From: JANQSP01 sp965226095
GTDB taxonomy: Bacteria > Bdellovibrionota > Bdellovibrionia > Bdellovibrionales > UBA1609
Length of the DNA stretch: 64,000 nt
Assembly (NCBI GenBank): GCA_965226095.1
Contig: OZ245336.1
Location: 186,001-250,000, forward strand
Reading direction: 5' to 3'
Shown: positions 17,996 to 26,942 of the stretch, one piece after another
How the letters are laid out: each line of letters opens with the position of its first letter
How positions within the stretch are numbered: the stretch's first letter is position 1
Notes under the pieces: generated by a model
What the model was told of the DNA's origin: nothing
The model's database searches: none
The model's input: only the letters and a program-made list of their open reading frames with translations
Program-made: the position numbers and the translations under genes

Positions 17996-18889
17996 TCATT
18001 GACATTGCCAGCGTCTATGGTAAATAAAAAATTTCTCCAGCACAATAAACAACAGAGCAATATAAATCCACAAGGCAAATGAACTAAAAGGTGCCAACTC
18101 AATTCCTCTATGCTCTGTTAAAGGTTTTAAAAAATAAAGTAACTGTAAAAACCATTCCCATAGTACATCTGTGAACAATCTTAAAAATGGAAAAGGCAAA
18201 GTTAATAAAGACAAAGGTAACAAAACACAAGAAGCTAGTGGAGCTATCAGCCAATTAACAACAATACTAAAAGGATGAAAGTTACTCCAACTGCTAATCA
18301 AAGGTAGCAGCAATAAATAAGTTAAAATACAGGATTTCCAACGGGACAAACGAGGGTTAACCATACCCAGACTAGCCACCCAACTCAACTGTAAAGACAA
18401 AGAATGAACCCAAGTATGCTGGCACAACAAACATAACAACCCACTGATATGTACTCGTGTATAAGGACTCCAAAAAAGTTTCCACTTTTTATTGATTTGA
18501 ATCATTACAAAAGAAAACAAAGCTCGTAAAATCGGCGGATTCAGTCCTGCACTAAAAGCATAGAGTAATAAAAAAAATACCAAACTCGTATTTTTAAACC
18601 GAAAACGAGGCAAAAAATTCCAAGCTTTTTCAATAAAAATCAAGTGCGCACCTGAGATCACCATCAAGTGAATCACCCCTAAAGACATAAAAGTTTTTTT
18701 TAATATTCCTTCTGGCAACCTTTCTCCGCAAACCAGTGCAGAATAAATAGGCATTAGTGCTTCATTACCACCACTAATGTTTTGTAAACACTCTGCGTGC
18801 AAAAATTGAGCCAGCCTTTGAACCGGTAAATAGAAGAACAAAGGCTTAATGCATAGTATAATAAATATTAAAATCAAGGAGCTTACCAT
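17996..18889 (-). CDS. ComEC/Rec2-type membrane protein, short form
   Basis: A 297-residue polytopic membrane protein. The ComEC 'competence' core is recognisable: LGVIHLMVISGAHLIFIEKA is the counterpart of the family motif G(L/V)(I/V)HLLAISGxH, followed by NPPILRALFSF and QLSWVASLGM. Full ComEC proteins are about 700-800 residues with an N-terminal OB-like domain and a C-terminal metallo-hydrolase domain; both are absent here. It could be a minimal DNA-import channel or a remnant. Divergent from the LysM gene with 66 bases between starts. Confidence 0.7.
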   Translation of the reverse strand: MVSSLILIFIILCIKPLFFYLPVQRLAQFLHAECLQNISGGNEALMPIYSALVCGERLPEGILKKTFMSLGVIHLMVISGAHLIFIEKAWNFLPRFRFKNTSLVFFLLLYAFSAGLNPPILRALFSFVMIQINKKWKLFWSPYTRVHISGLLCLLCQHTWVHSLSLQLSWVASLGMVNPRLSRWKSCILTYLLLLPLISSWSNFHPFSIVVNWLIAPLASCVLLPLSLLTLPFPFLRLFTDVLWEWFLQLLYFLKPLTEHRGIELAPFSSFALWIYIALLFIVLEKFFIYHRRWQCQ

Positions 18890-18955
18890 TTTACTTTTGT
18901 CTTGTTAGCAAAAAAGATTCCTGATTTTTTTTTCAGAAGAGGTTATTCTTCAAAG

Positions 18956-20827
18956 ATGAGATTTTTGAAGATGAAAAAAATTCTTACAGAGATTATTTGT
19001 TATGTCATTTTATTGATTATGAGTGCCGGAGCAGGGTTCATGTTGTCTCGGACTATTTCCATATACCAAAAATCAAAAAATAAATCCTCCTACCAACCAA
19101 ATAATAGACTCCCTTCTTCCTATCAAGCCCCTCGTTTATTAGCTGAAACTGAAGATGAATTGAACACAGTTGAAACACTGGAAACACTGGAGACAAATGA
19201 AGTGGAAGAAAGTGAAGATGATTTGATAGATGCTTATGAACAAAATTTATATAAAACCTATATCAATTATTATAGTCAGCAGGTTTCCACTCAGGATTGG
19301 GAAAGAGTAACCAGTGGTCGTGATGTGTATACTATACGAGAAAATGATACGCTTTGGGATATTAGTAAAGTTATGTTTGACGATCCTAACTACTGGCCAA
19401 AATTGTGGTCTGTGAATCCTTCACTAGGTAATCCACACCTTATTCGTCCGGGAGGCAATTTAGGCTTTATCCATGGAACTGCTGGACAAGCTCCATCCAT
19501 GGTCATTTTAGATCCAGAAGCACAAAAACAAGCAGAACTTAAACAGAAAAAAGAGCCTCTTCCGGATTTTTTAAAAAATGCTGAAATTAAAGTACCTCCT
19601 CCCAAAAAATCTGTTCCGGTTTTAAACATTCTACCTGAAAGTTTACCATTTTTATATTTTCAATCTCAAGGCGCACCTGATGATTTATCAAATTTAGAGA
19701 TTCAATATGAAAAACCAACTTTATCACACATTTCTTCATTGCCCTATTATATGTCTTCCAGTCGAATTTCCGGCCAAGGAAAAATATCTGACAAAAAACA
19801 TGAAGGAATATGGTCAAGTACAGATGAAAGTATAATTTTAGAAATGAAAGAACCTGTAAACCCAGGACAAAAATTAATGATAGTTAAAAATCTGGGTAAA
19901 TTAGTACCAAAAGGCCCTGGCGTCAGAGGTCCTTTCGGATACCAAATAGAAATTCAGGGAGAAGTGCAAGTCATTGGTCGAATAAAAGATTCTTTTGATT
20001 TGTATGAAGCTAATGTCACAGAAACATTAAGTCCCATCATCACAAAATCTTTTGTTATCACTCAATCGATTCCAAGGTTTGATTTTCAAGCAACAAATAT
20101 AAATGGAGCTAGCGAAGCACAAATTATTGGTTTTCCTCCTTTTGCCAAAAACAGAAAAGTAGGAACATTATTTTCTCTATTGTATTTAAACAAAGGGGGA
20201 GATAACGGCTTCTCTGTAGGGCAAATGTACCAGGTACAAGCCAACTCCCGTGGACGCAAAGATTTTCCCTATGGATATAAAATTAAACTAGGAGAATTAA
20301 AAATTATTCATGTGGAAGATCGTTTTGCAACAGGTTTGATAACAGCTATGAGTGGTCCTATTCAATTAGGTGATCACGTGATCCCTATGAACGCCATTCT
20401 TTCCAAAGATAGTAGCGCTGATCCCTTTACAGATGAAAATGAACAAATAGATGAAGATGATGAGGATATAATTATTGAAGAAGATAATTTAGAAAGTTTT
20501 GAAGATATCGACGATGAAGAATACATTGATGAGGAAGAACCTAGTGATGAAGATATCGACGATGAAGAATACATTGATGAGGAAGAACCTAGTGATGAAG
20601 ATATCGAGAAAGAAGAATACATTGATGAGGAAGAACCTAGTGATGAAGATATCGAGAAAGAAGAATACATTGAGGAAGAACCTAGTGATGAAGATATCGA
20701 CGATGAAGAATACATTGAGGAAGAACCTAGTGATGAAGATATCGACGATGAAGAATACATTGAGGAAGAACCTAGTGATGAAGATATCAACGATGAAGAA
20801 TACATTGATGAGGAAGAGTTGGAATAA
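18956..20827 (+). CDS. LysM protein with membrane anchor and acidic repeat tail
   Basis: About 623 residues from the ATG at 18956 (an upstream TTG is possible). A membrane segment (~12-32) is followed by an acidic linker, a LysM domain near 122-168 (YTIRENDTLWDISKVMF ... WSVNP ... HLIRPG) that should bind peptidoglycan, a large unknown domain (~200-480), and a tail of about 130 residues made of near-identical 15-16-residue acidic units such as EEPSDEDIDDEEYI. The next genes are ftsW and murG, so a role at the cell wall is likely. The tail length can change by recombination in frame. Confidence 0.75.
   Translation: MRFLKMKKILTEIICYVILLIMSAGAGFMLSRTISIYQKSKNKSSYQPNNRLPSSYQAPRLLAETEDELNTVETLETLETNEVEESEDDLIDAYEQNLYKTYINYYSQQVSTQDWERVTSGRDVYTIRENDTLWDISKVMFDDPNYWPKLWSVNPSLGNPHLIRPGGNLGFIHGTAGQAPSMVILDPEAQKQAELKQKKEPLPDFLKNAEIKVPPPKKSVPVLNILPESLPFLYFQSQGAPDDLSNLEIQYEKPTLSHISSLPYYMSSSRISGQGKISDKKHEGIWSSTDESIILEMKEPVNPGQKLMIVKNLGKLVPKGPGVRGPFGYQIEIQGEVQVIGRIKDSFDLYEANVTETLSPIITKSFVITQSIPRFDFQATNINGASEAQIIGFPPFAKNRKVGTLFSLLYLNKGGDNGFSVGQMYQVQANSRGRKDFPYGYKIKLGELKIIHVEDRFATGLITAMSGPIQLGDHVIPMNAILSKDSSADPFTDENEQIDEDDEDIIIEEDNLESFEDIDDEEYIDEEEPSDEDIDDEEYIDEEEPSDEDIEKEEYIDEEEPSDEDIEKEEYIEEEPSDEDIDDEEYIEEEPSDEDIDDEEYIEEEPSDEDINDEEYIDEEELE
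20501..20820 (+). repeat. In-frame tandem repeat, 45/48-base units
   Basis: About seven units coding for EDI(D/E)(D/K)EEYI(D)EEEPSD. Units are 48 or 45 bases, the short ones lacking one GAT codon; all keep frame. The nucleotide copies are almost identical, so the array is young or homogenised. Confidence 0.9.
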
Positions 20828-20929
20828 AAACAGCCTATTTTGCTGATGTGATTACAGGATTTACTAAATCCCAATGGTGGCAGAGAATAGCTGATAAATT
20901 AAAAATAAATCATTGAAACAGGTAAAAAT

Positions 20930-22042
20930 TTGTCTTTCTTTCATAGCACATTAAACAGAAAAATTCTTTTATTAGTTCTATTATTTACTGGGCTGGGATT
21001 GGTGCAAGTGTACAGCGCCAGTTACATTTTTTCCATAGAAAAATACCAAGACGGCTTCTTTTTTTTAAAAAGACAAACTCTCTTTGCTATTCTAGGTTTA
21101 ATCGGTTTATTTTTTATAGCCAGCATTTCATGGAAATGGGCACGCTTTACAGGAATTGGTTTGTGGCTTGTTTCTATTTTCATGTTAATTTTCACCCTTA
21201 TTCCTCAAATTGGTGTATCTGCTGGTGGTGCTCAAAGATGGATATCTCTTCCTTTTGGATTTCATCTACAACCTTCAGAGTTGTTTAAAGTGACAACTCC
21301 TTTTGCACTTATTTATTTAATCGCTATAAAAGATAAAAATATATTTAATCACTCCATGTTATTTTGGATACTCCCAGTGTTCGCATTTGGATTACCCATG
21401 TTGGTTTTATCTTTACAACCAGATTTTGGAACAATGGTACTGTTGTGTTGTGTCGCTTTAAGTGTAGTTTTCATTTTAGGCCTCAAGTGGAGATACATTC
21501 TTTTATCTTTGATTTTCATTTTCTTAGGAATATTTTTAATGGTGATTTTTGAACCTTATAGAGTCGCTCGTGTTCAATCTTTTTTAGATCCTTGGTCAGA
21601 TTCAATGGGAACTGGATTCCAAGTCATTCAAAGTATGATTACTTTTCATTCAGGAGGTTTTTTTGGTGTAGGATTAGGTCAAGGCCAAGGGAAATTATTC
21701 TTTCTACCGGAAGCACACACAGATTTTACATTAGCTGTTTTAGTAGAAGAGACAGGTCTATTAGGATTTTTAGTCATAATGAGTTTATACACTTTCCTTA
21801 TCTATTATGGAATACAGGTCTCTTTGAGAACCAGAGATATTTCACAAAAAGTTTTGGCTTTTTCATTGATCATGGTGTTTGTTTTCTCTGTAGTCATCCA
21901 TACAGGAGTCAACTTAGGTATCATGCCAACTAAAGGGCTAACGCTTCCTTTTATCAGCTATGGAGGTAGTTCATTAATTTGTCATTTACTATTGTTTGGA
22001 TGGCTTTTAAATATGGAAAAAAATAATTATTTTGTGTATTAA
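20930..22042 (+). CDS. ftsW: Peptidoglycan glycosyltransferase FtsW (SEDS)
   Basis: Polytopic SEDS enzyme that polymerises lipid II at the division septum. About ten hydrophobic segments; the catalytic aspartate lies in PEAHTDFTLAVLVEE, and the C-terminal motif GLTLPFISYGGSS is typical. 370 residues, near the lower end for the family. FtsW is preferred over RodA because murG follows 72 bases downstream. The start is TTG at 20930 with a modest CAGG site; the N-terminus fits the family. Confidence 0.9.
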   Translation: MSFFHSTLNRKILLLVLLFTGLGLVQVYSASYIFSIEKYQDGFFFLKRQTLFAILGLIGLFFIASISWKWARFTGIGLWLVSIFMLIFTLIPQIGVSAGGAQRWISLPFGFHLQPSELFKVTTPFALIYLIAIKDKNIFNHSMLFWILPVFAFGLPMLVLSLQPDFGTMVLLCCVALSVVFILGLKWRYILLSLIFIFLGIFLMVIFEPYRVARVQSFLDPWSDSMGTGFQVIQSMITFHSGGFFGVGLGQGQGKLFFLPEAHTDFTLAVLVEETGLLGFLVIMSLYTFLIYYGIQVSLRTRDISQKVLAFSLIMVFVFSVVIHTGVNLGIMPTKGLTLPFISYGGSSLICHLLLFGWLLNMEKNNYFVY

Positions 22043-22114
22043 TACCTTCATTATTATAAAATGAATTTTTCAGATAAAAAAATATCCTTATCTGTTAATT
22101 GAATGGAGTAAATA

Positions 22115-23266
22115 TTGAATTTTATAAGAAAAATACTTTTCTTAGATAAAAATTCTAAAAGAATTAATAAAAAAATATTAATAACGGCCGGAGGAAGTGG
22201 TGGTCATATCCTCCCTGCTCTCACTATTGTAGAGAGTTTGCAAGAGATAAATCCTGATATTCAAGTAGAGTGTGTACATGGTTTTTCAGATTTGGAGAAA
22301 GAAATTTATTCTCAAAGTGATTTAGTTTGCCATAAATTTTCTATTGGCCGATTAAGAAAAAATGTTCCTTTCAAGGAAAGACTACTCACACTAGTACTAC
22401 TACCATTCTCTCTTTTAAAAGCATTGATTATTGTTTTGAGATCAAAACCTAATATGGTGTTTGGCACTGGTGGCTCAGTGAGTGGCCCCTTATTGTTGGC
22501 TGGCTGGCTACTTAGAAAAAAAACTATTATTTGGGAACCCAATATAGTACCTGGACTCACCAACCGTTGGTTGGCTCCGTTTATGGATCACATCATTATT
22601 GTATTTAATGAAACTAAACAGTTTTTTACAAAAAAAAATGGTGATGAAAAAAAAATCACTCAATTACCTTATCCGGTACGTTCTCAAATATCAGGTATTC
22701 CAATTAAACAAAATCCATCTGTACCTTTGAGAGTATTGATTCTAGGTGGTAGCCAAGGTTCTTTTTTTATTAACAAGGTTGTATCTGAAGTAGTGGTTTC
22801 CAGTTTTGATCAACCTTTTTCTTTTGTCCATCAAACTGGTCAGAATCAATTTAATCAATTAAAATACACCTATGCTAACTGTAAAAATGTACAAGTATTT
22901 TCTTTTTTAAAAGACATTCATACTTTTTACGAATGGGCAGATGTCATCATTAGCCGGGCAGGTTTGGGGGCTTTGGCAGAATTATCCAGCATTGGCCGTA
23001 TAGGGATTATTATTCCATTGGAAAGCTCTGCTGATGGACATCAACTGAAAAATGCAAAAACTTTAGAACAAAAAGAAGCAATTATTATGGTAAAGCAACA
23101 AAATTTTTCTACTGAAAAACTGAAAACTATTTTAGAGGATATAATAAATAATCAGAAAAAACCATTAGAAATAGCAGAAAACATTTATAACTTTAAATTA
23201 GGAAGCAAAGCCGATCTACTGGCTGAAAAGCTTTTAGAAAATTTAAACAATGTTGCTCGCTTTTAA
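22115..23266 (+). CDS. murG: UDP-GlcNAc:lipid I GlcNAc transferase MurG
   Basis: GT28 enzyme on the inner face of the membrane that converts lipid I to lipid II, the substrate of FtsW. N-terminal GGSGGHILPAL, then FGTGGSVSGPLLLAG, the middle ILGGSQGS, and the C-terminal donor site SRAGLGALAEL plus DGHQLKNA are all present. 383 residues. TTG start with GGAG 6-7 bases upstream; the family N-terminus normally begins closer to the GGSGGH motif, so ~20 residues are an extra leader. Confidence 0.94.
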   Translation: MNFIRKILFLDKNSKRINKKILITAGGSGGHILPALTIVESLQEINPDIQVECVHGFSDLEKEIYSQSDLVCHKFSIGRLRKNVPFKERLLTLVLLPFSLLKALIIVLRSKPNMVFGTGGSVSGPLLLAGWLLRKKTIIWEPNIVPGLTNRWLAPFMDHIIIVFNETKQFFTKKNGDEKKITQLPYPVRSQISGIPIKQNPSVPLRVLILGGSQGSFFINKVVSEVVVSSFDQPFSFVHQTGQNQFNQLKYTYANCKNVQVFSFLKDIHTFYEWADVIISRAGLGALAELSSIGRIGIIIPLESSADGHQLKNAKTLEQKEAIIMVKQQNFSTEKLKTILEDIINNQKKPLEIAENIYNFKLGSKADLLAEKLLENLNNVARF

Positions 23267-23272
23267 AATCTT

Positions 23273-23809
23273 TTAATTTAACTTTTTATGATCCAGATAA
23301 CTTAAATATTCCCGCATTTCTCTTATGCTTTCACGTACATCATCCACCGCCCTGTGTTTGTTTTCTTTCTTAAAAACGACACCTTTATTGGCAAAAATGA
23401 TTTTCCAGGCCGATACATCCAACATACGATAATGTAGCTTTTCTTCAAATTTCAACAAATGTTTCCTAATAAAGAGTCTGTCCTGGTAGATGGAGTTACC
23501 AGCGAGAATGACTTTTTCATTTTGGTAATGTTTGTCTACCAAAGCCAGTAAATCAGTTTCCATTTGATCCTGTGCAATACCTTTAGGCACTAACTCATAT
23601 AATCCGGATTTTTTATGTTGTTTAGTGTTCCACTTATCCATTTTCTCCAGATAGTCTTGGCTCTGCTGAACAATACAATGATAAGAGTCTATTTCTTCCA
23701 GCTGATCATTAGTGACAACAACAGCTGTTTCAATAATAACCTCTTTTTCAGGATCCAGACCAGTCATTTCCAAGTCCAGCCAAAAAAATCGTGATAATTT
23801 TGGATTCAT
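23273..23809 (-). CDS. orn: Oligoribonuclease
   Basis: DEDDh 3'-5' exonuclease that degrades 2-5-nt RNA and pGpG. Asp12 and Glu14 (WLDLEMTGLDP), the NSIYQDRLFI aspartate, and HRAVDDV with the catalytic His and Asp are visible. 178 residues, normal. Convergent with murG, 6 bases apart. Confidence 0.95.
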   Translation of the reverse strand: MNPKLSRFFWLDLEMTGLDPEKEVIIETAVVVTNDQLEEIDSYHCIVQQSQDYLEKMDKWNTKQHKKSGLYELVPKGIAQDQMETDLLALVDKHYQNEKVILAGNSIYQDRLFIRKHLLKFEEKLHYRMLDVSAWKIIFANKGVVFKKENKHRAVDDVRESIREMREYLSYLDHKKLN

Positions 23810-23952
23810 ACGGAAAAAATTCTATGTTGATTTTCACATAAGTACAAGTTTTTTAAAATTAGTTGACCAACATAAGTTTTTTTTTCAGGATATTTTTACC
23901 GATTAAGTTCCAGACAAGGCTTTTTTAGCTAAGAAGCTGAATAAATTTTCAT

Positions 23953-24029
<77 letters not shown>

Positions 24030-24057
24030 TTCTTCTTAGACCTTGTTTTGTAGTATA

Positions 24058-24124
24058 GGGAATTTCTACATGAAGACTCGCACTGCAAACACACAACTTG
24101 TGCTCGCCTTATGTAGAAATTCCC
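24058..24124. repeat. Long imperfect hairpin after tRNA-Asp
   Basis: GGGAATTTCTACAT (24058-24071) pairs exactly with ATGTAGAAATTCCC (24111-24124), with partial pairing continuing inward (CTCGC / GCTCG). It is 29 bases after the tRNA. Together with the next hairpin it fills the 411-base stretch to 24440, where I see no gene. Confidence 0.7.
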
Positions 24125-24160
24125 AAAAACATAAGCAATGACTTTCGAATTCAACACCCC

Positions 24161-24215
24161 TGAAAAGCCCTAAACTGAAAAGTCTCCTGAGGACTTTTCA
24201 GTTTAGGGCTTTTCA
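24161..24215. repeat. Perfect 24-bp palindrome with 7-nt loop
   Basis: Arms 24161-24184 and 24192-24215 are exact complements around the loop TCCTGAG. It belongs to the hairpin family seen at 47.4, 54.1, 54.8, 58.8 and 60.6 kb, here with a doubled arm (GAAAAGCCC unit plus GAAAAGTC unit). Confidence 0.9.
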
Positions 24216-24440
24216 ATTTACGACCTTTCAAGTTTTTGAATACGACCAAAGGAGTATTCAATACAAGGCAGAAAATCTGAGAGGCTCCGATCCTGACTAC
24301 AGTTTGATGTAAATTTTTCAGGTTGATATAATTTTTTCACGCTTACAAAAGATTTTTTATTATCTTAACAAGAACTATATACAATACTCAAACTAAAATG
24401 CTAAAACTTTAAGCTGAATTTAACAGTGAAAGATTTTGTT

Positions 24441-25454
24441 ATGAAATATTTGTTAGTGTTGATTTTTTTCTTTTCTGCCATGAAAGGTTATACGGAAGAA
24501 TCCGATTCTGATGTCATCAAAGATACAGACAATATGAGTGAACAAACAGGGGTAGAGCAGAGCAAAAGTGTATTTCCTTGTGAGCTTGCAGAAAATCCGT
24601 CAGACAACATAAAAATATTTATTCATGGTAAAAACCACACATCTGAGAAGGATCGCAAGTTTGTGGAGAAATTAATATTAAGGGGAATAACAGGTGATAT
24701 ATATGTTGGTTTAGAAGGATATAAATATGGTCTTATTGATGATTTGGATTTAACTTTAAGGAAATACGGTTTGGAGTTGAACGTAGAAAAATCCAAAGTA
24801 TTTGGGATAGAGGCTCATTTTGCTAATATATTAGCTATTTTGCCCAAAAATTATATTATGTTGTATCGGGCTGTTAATGGTGTGTTTGGAGAGGAATCTC
24901 GTTTATCTATATACAAGATGCAGCTTCTGTATCGTTTGGTAAATGATCCTCTTATACATCCGCTTTGGGAGCGAATCAGACGCCACCCTCTTTCTTATCC
25001 AGAGGATGAAGAATTAGCTGTTTTTATTGATGAAATTGTTGCTATTGATAGATCAAATGTTGAAGAGTGGGAGGCCAAGCTTAAAACTGTTCAAAGCCAG
25101 CAAGTATGGACAAATAACCATTCTTTTATCAGGTTTTCTCAGCAAATTGCTATGGAGTTTATCTCATCTCATAGATTACGTTCACCAGTTACAATGCCTA
25201 ATCTCGATTCTTATTATGCTCTTCTTGAGAATCCAAGAAGCCTACGTATTGAAATGGATTTCGCTAATACAATAGCTGTGGAATGGAGAGAGGCTTTTTT
25301 CGTCAAACATATTGCAAGTATTTATTGTTCAGCTTTAGAAGAAAGAAAGTCACTTTGGTTATCAGTAGGAATATTACATGTAGATAGTCTGTCAAATTTA
25401 TTAAGAACAGCTTCTTCAGATCAAATAAACATTGTGGATGTGACTGACAGATAA
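24441..25454 (+). CDS. Secreted TraB/GumN/ChaN-like protein
   Basis: 337 residues from the ATG at 24441, with a Sec signal (1-~18). Four short motifs suggest the TraB/PrgY/GumN/ChaN superfamily: FIHGKNHTS near the start, YVGLEGYK, VFGIEAHFANI, and VGILHVDSL near the end. In that superfamily conserved His and Glu residues form a metal- or acid-based hydrolytic site. Sequence otherwise not recognised. No strong ribosome site for this ATG or the GTG at 24426. Isolated gene. Assignment is tentative. Confidence 0.5.
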   Translation: MKYLLVLIFFFSAMKGYTEESDSDVIKDTDNMSEQTGVEQSKSVFPCELAENPSDNIKIFIHGKNHTSEKDRKFVEKLILRGITGDIYVGLEGYKYGLIDDLDLTLRKYGLELNVEKSKVFGIEAHFANILAILPKNYIMLYRAVNGVFGEESRLSIYKMQLLYRLVNDPLIHPLWERIRRHPLSYPEDEELAVFIDEIVAIDRSNVEEWEAKLKTVQSQQVWTNNHSFIRFSQQIAMEFISSHRLRSPVTMPNLDSYYALLENPRSLRIEMDFANTIAVEWREAFFVKHIASIYCSALEERKSLWLSVGILHVDSLSNLLRTASSDQINIVDVTDR

Positions 25455-25829
25455 GATGTTTTTGAAGTTTACAGAGAAGAATTTTGTCAGGAACAAAAAA
25501 ATTATTGAAAACAGCCTTCATGGCTCTTTTTTTCATTTACCTCCTCTGGAGTTCAAGAAAAAGCCTCAAAAAGGCCATTTTCAGGATTTTTCCGTGCCTC
25601 TTTGACTAGTCAATTTTGGACGATTTAGGTGGTTGGCACACCTTTCAAGTCACTAATTATTATTTATTATTTATTATTTATTATAAGTTGCTATTAGTTT
25701 ATATCTAAGATAGGTTTAATATTCTTGTTGCCTGAGGTTTTGTGACTCAAGCTCAGAGAATATAAATAAAAGGCAGGCAAAATCTTATAAAAATCTAAAC
25801 CAACAAATCTATAAGAATTAACAAATAAT
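25455..25829. other. Intergenic leader region before the RRM gene
   Basis: No convincing gene. A short hairpin AGCC-TTCAT-GGCT followed by seven T (around 25509-25525) may terminate the gene before. Further on are a 7-base tandem repeat (25656-25685) and a palindromic TATCTAAGATA (25702-25712). The stretch to 25868 would make a long 5' leader for the RRM gene. Confidence 0.4.
25656..25685. repeat. Tandem repeat of TATTATT (about 4 units)
   Basis: Seven-base AT-only units, about four copies. Such a tract could vary by slippage and would lie upstream of the RRM/cyanophycin genes. Confidence 0.75.
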
Positions 25830-25864
25830 ACTCCCAAAATGGGAGTGAATTTACCGTAGGAGGT
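25830..25864 (+). promoter_or_regulatory. Leader hairpin next to the RRM ribosome site
   Basis: ACTCCC (25830-25835) pairs with GGGAGT (25841-25846) around AAAAT. The same CTCC can instead pair with the GGAG of the ribosome site (TAGGAGG, ~25857-25863), so the two structures exclude each other. This is a possible temperature- or protein-dependent switch; function is inferred. Confidence 0.4.
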
Positions 25865-25868
25865 ATAA

Positions 25869-26120
25869 ATGAAACCAAAATTGTATGTAGGTAATCTTCC
25901 CCATGAGATTGAAAATGCGGATCTGGAAAAATTATTTTCAGAAAGCGGATCTGTCCAATCAGTCAATATCATAAAAGATAGAGATTCTGGGAGAAGCAAA
26001 GGCTTTGGATTTGTTGAAATGAAAGATCAACAAGAAGCGAGTAGTGCGATTGAAAAGTTCAACGGATTTGATTTTAAAGGTCGCGCAATCAAAGTTAATC
26101 TAGCAAAAGATAAAAGATAA
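25869..26120 (+). CDS. RRM-domain RNA-binding protein
   Basis: 83 residues, a single RRM: RNP2 LYVGNL at 5-10 and RNP1 KGFGFVEM at about 44-51. Such small bacterial RRM proteins (cyanobacterial Rbp-like) bind single-stranded RNA and are often cold-induced. Strong TAGGAGG ribosome site. It ends only 12 bases before iaaA, so it appears to head the cyanophycin operon, an unusual partner. Confidence 0.93.
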   Translation: MKPKLYVGNLPHEIENADLEKLFSESGSVQSVNIIKDRDSGRSKGFGFVEMKDQQEASSAIEKFNGFDFKGRAIKVNLAKDKR

Positions 26121-26132
26121 AAATCGTTAGTT

Positions 26133-26942
26133 ATGCAAAATGGCCAATTTAAATATGCGGTCATTACTCATGGTGGAGCAGGTTCAAGCCCGAATGATTT
26201 TGATGGACCTAATGAAGCAGCATTAAAAAGCATGAAGCTTTTAAAGAATGGTGCTTCCGCCCTTGAGTCCTCTGTTATAGCGGTAAAAATTCTTGAAGAT
26301 GATCCCCGTTTCAATGCAGGAGTCGGCTCTAAGCTTCGTAAGGACGGACATACTGTCCAATTTGATGCTGCCTGTATGACAAGTGAGGGACAATTTGGAG
26401 CAGTTGCTTGTGTTGAAAACATTAAAAATCCTATTGAGTTAGCACAAGAAGTTTTACTCCACTCTTCATATATTATTCTTAGTGGAAGAGGGGCCTTCAA
26501 TTTTGCAAAAGAACGAAATATATCACTCTTAGATTCTATAGTTGTAAATGATCATCAAGAGAACTCAGCAAAGTGCGATACAGTGGGTGCTCTAACTTTT
26601 GATGGAAAGTACTTTTCTGCTGCCTTAAGTTCTGGAGGCTTAGAAAACTCATCAGTTGGAAGAATTGGAGATGTGCCTTTACCTGGATGTGGGCTTTTTT
26701 GCGGTCCTATTGGTGCAGTTGCCTGTACAGGAGATGGAGAATTCATTGCGCTTAAGGTTTTAGCAAAAGAAGTCTATAGCTGGTTAGTTGGTGGAATGAA
26801 GCCAAAGCCAGCCGCTCTTAAAGCAATTTCGTTGTTTGAGGACACTGTTGATATTGGTCTTATAATTCTAACAAAGGAAGATTTTTCTGCAGAGTCTCGA
26901 AATGGAATGGCCTGGTCACAAATAACTGAAAGGTCAGTATGA
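26133..26942 (+). CDS. iaaA: Isoaspartyl peptidase/asparaginase-type Ntn hydrolase
   Basis: Plant-type asparaginase family. HGGAGSS at the N-terminus, FNAGVGS, and the autocleavage/nucleophile site with Thr150 in CDTVGAL followed by AALSSGG are present. In this context it should split the beta-Asp-Arg dipeptide released by cyanophycinase into aspartate and arginine. 269 residues is a little short for the family, missing part of the C-terminal beta subunit end. cphB starts inside its stop codon (ATGA overlap). Ribosome site weak, consistent with translational coupling to the RRM gene. Confidence 0.88.
   Translation: MQNGQFKYAVITHGGAGSSPNDFDGPNEAALKSMKLLKNGASALESSVIAVKILEDDPRFNAGVGSKLRKDGHTVQFDAACMTSEGQFGAVACVENIKNPIELAQEVLLHSSYIILSGRGAFNFAKERNISLLDSIVVNDHQENSAKCDTVGALTFDGKYFSAALSSGGLENSSVGRIGDVPLPGCGLFCGPIGAVACTGDGEFIALKVLAKEVYSWLVGGMKPKPAALKAISLFEDTVDIGLIILTKEDFSAESRNGMAWSQITERSV

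Noticed and set aside
20374..20874. Minus-strand Ser-rich open frame
   Set aside because: It is the complement of the acidic repeat tract; repeats keep the opposite frame open by chance.
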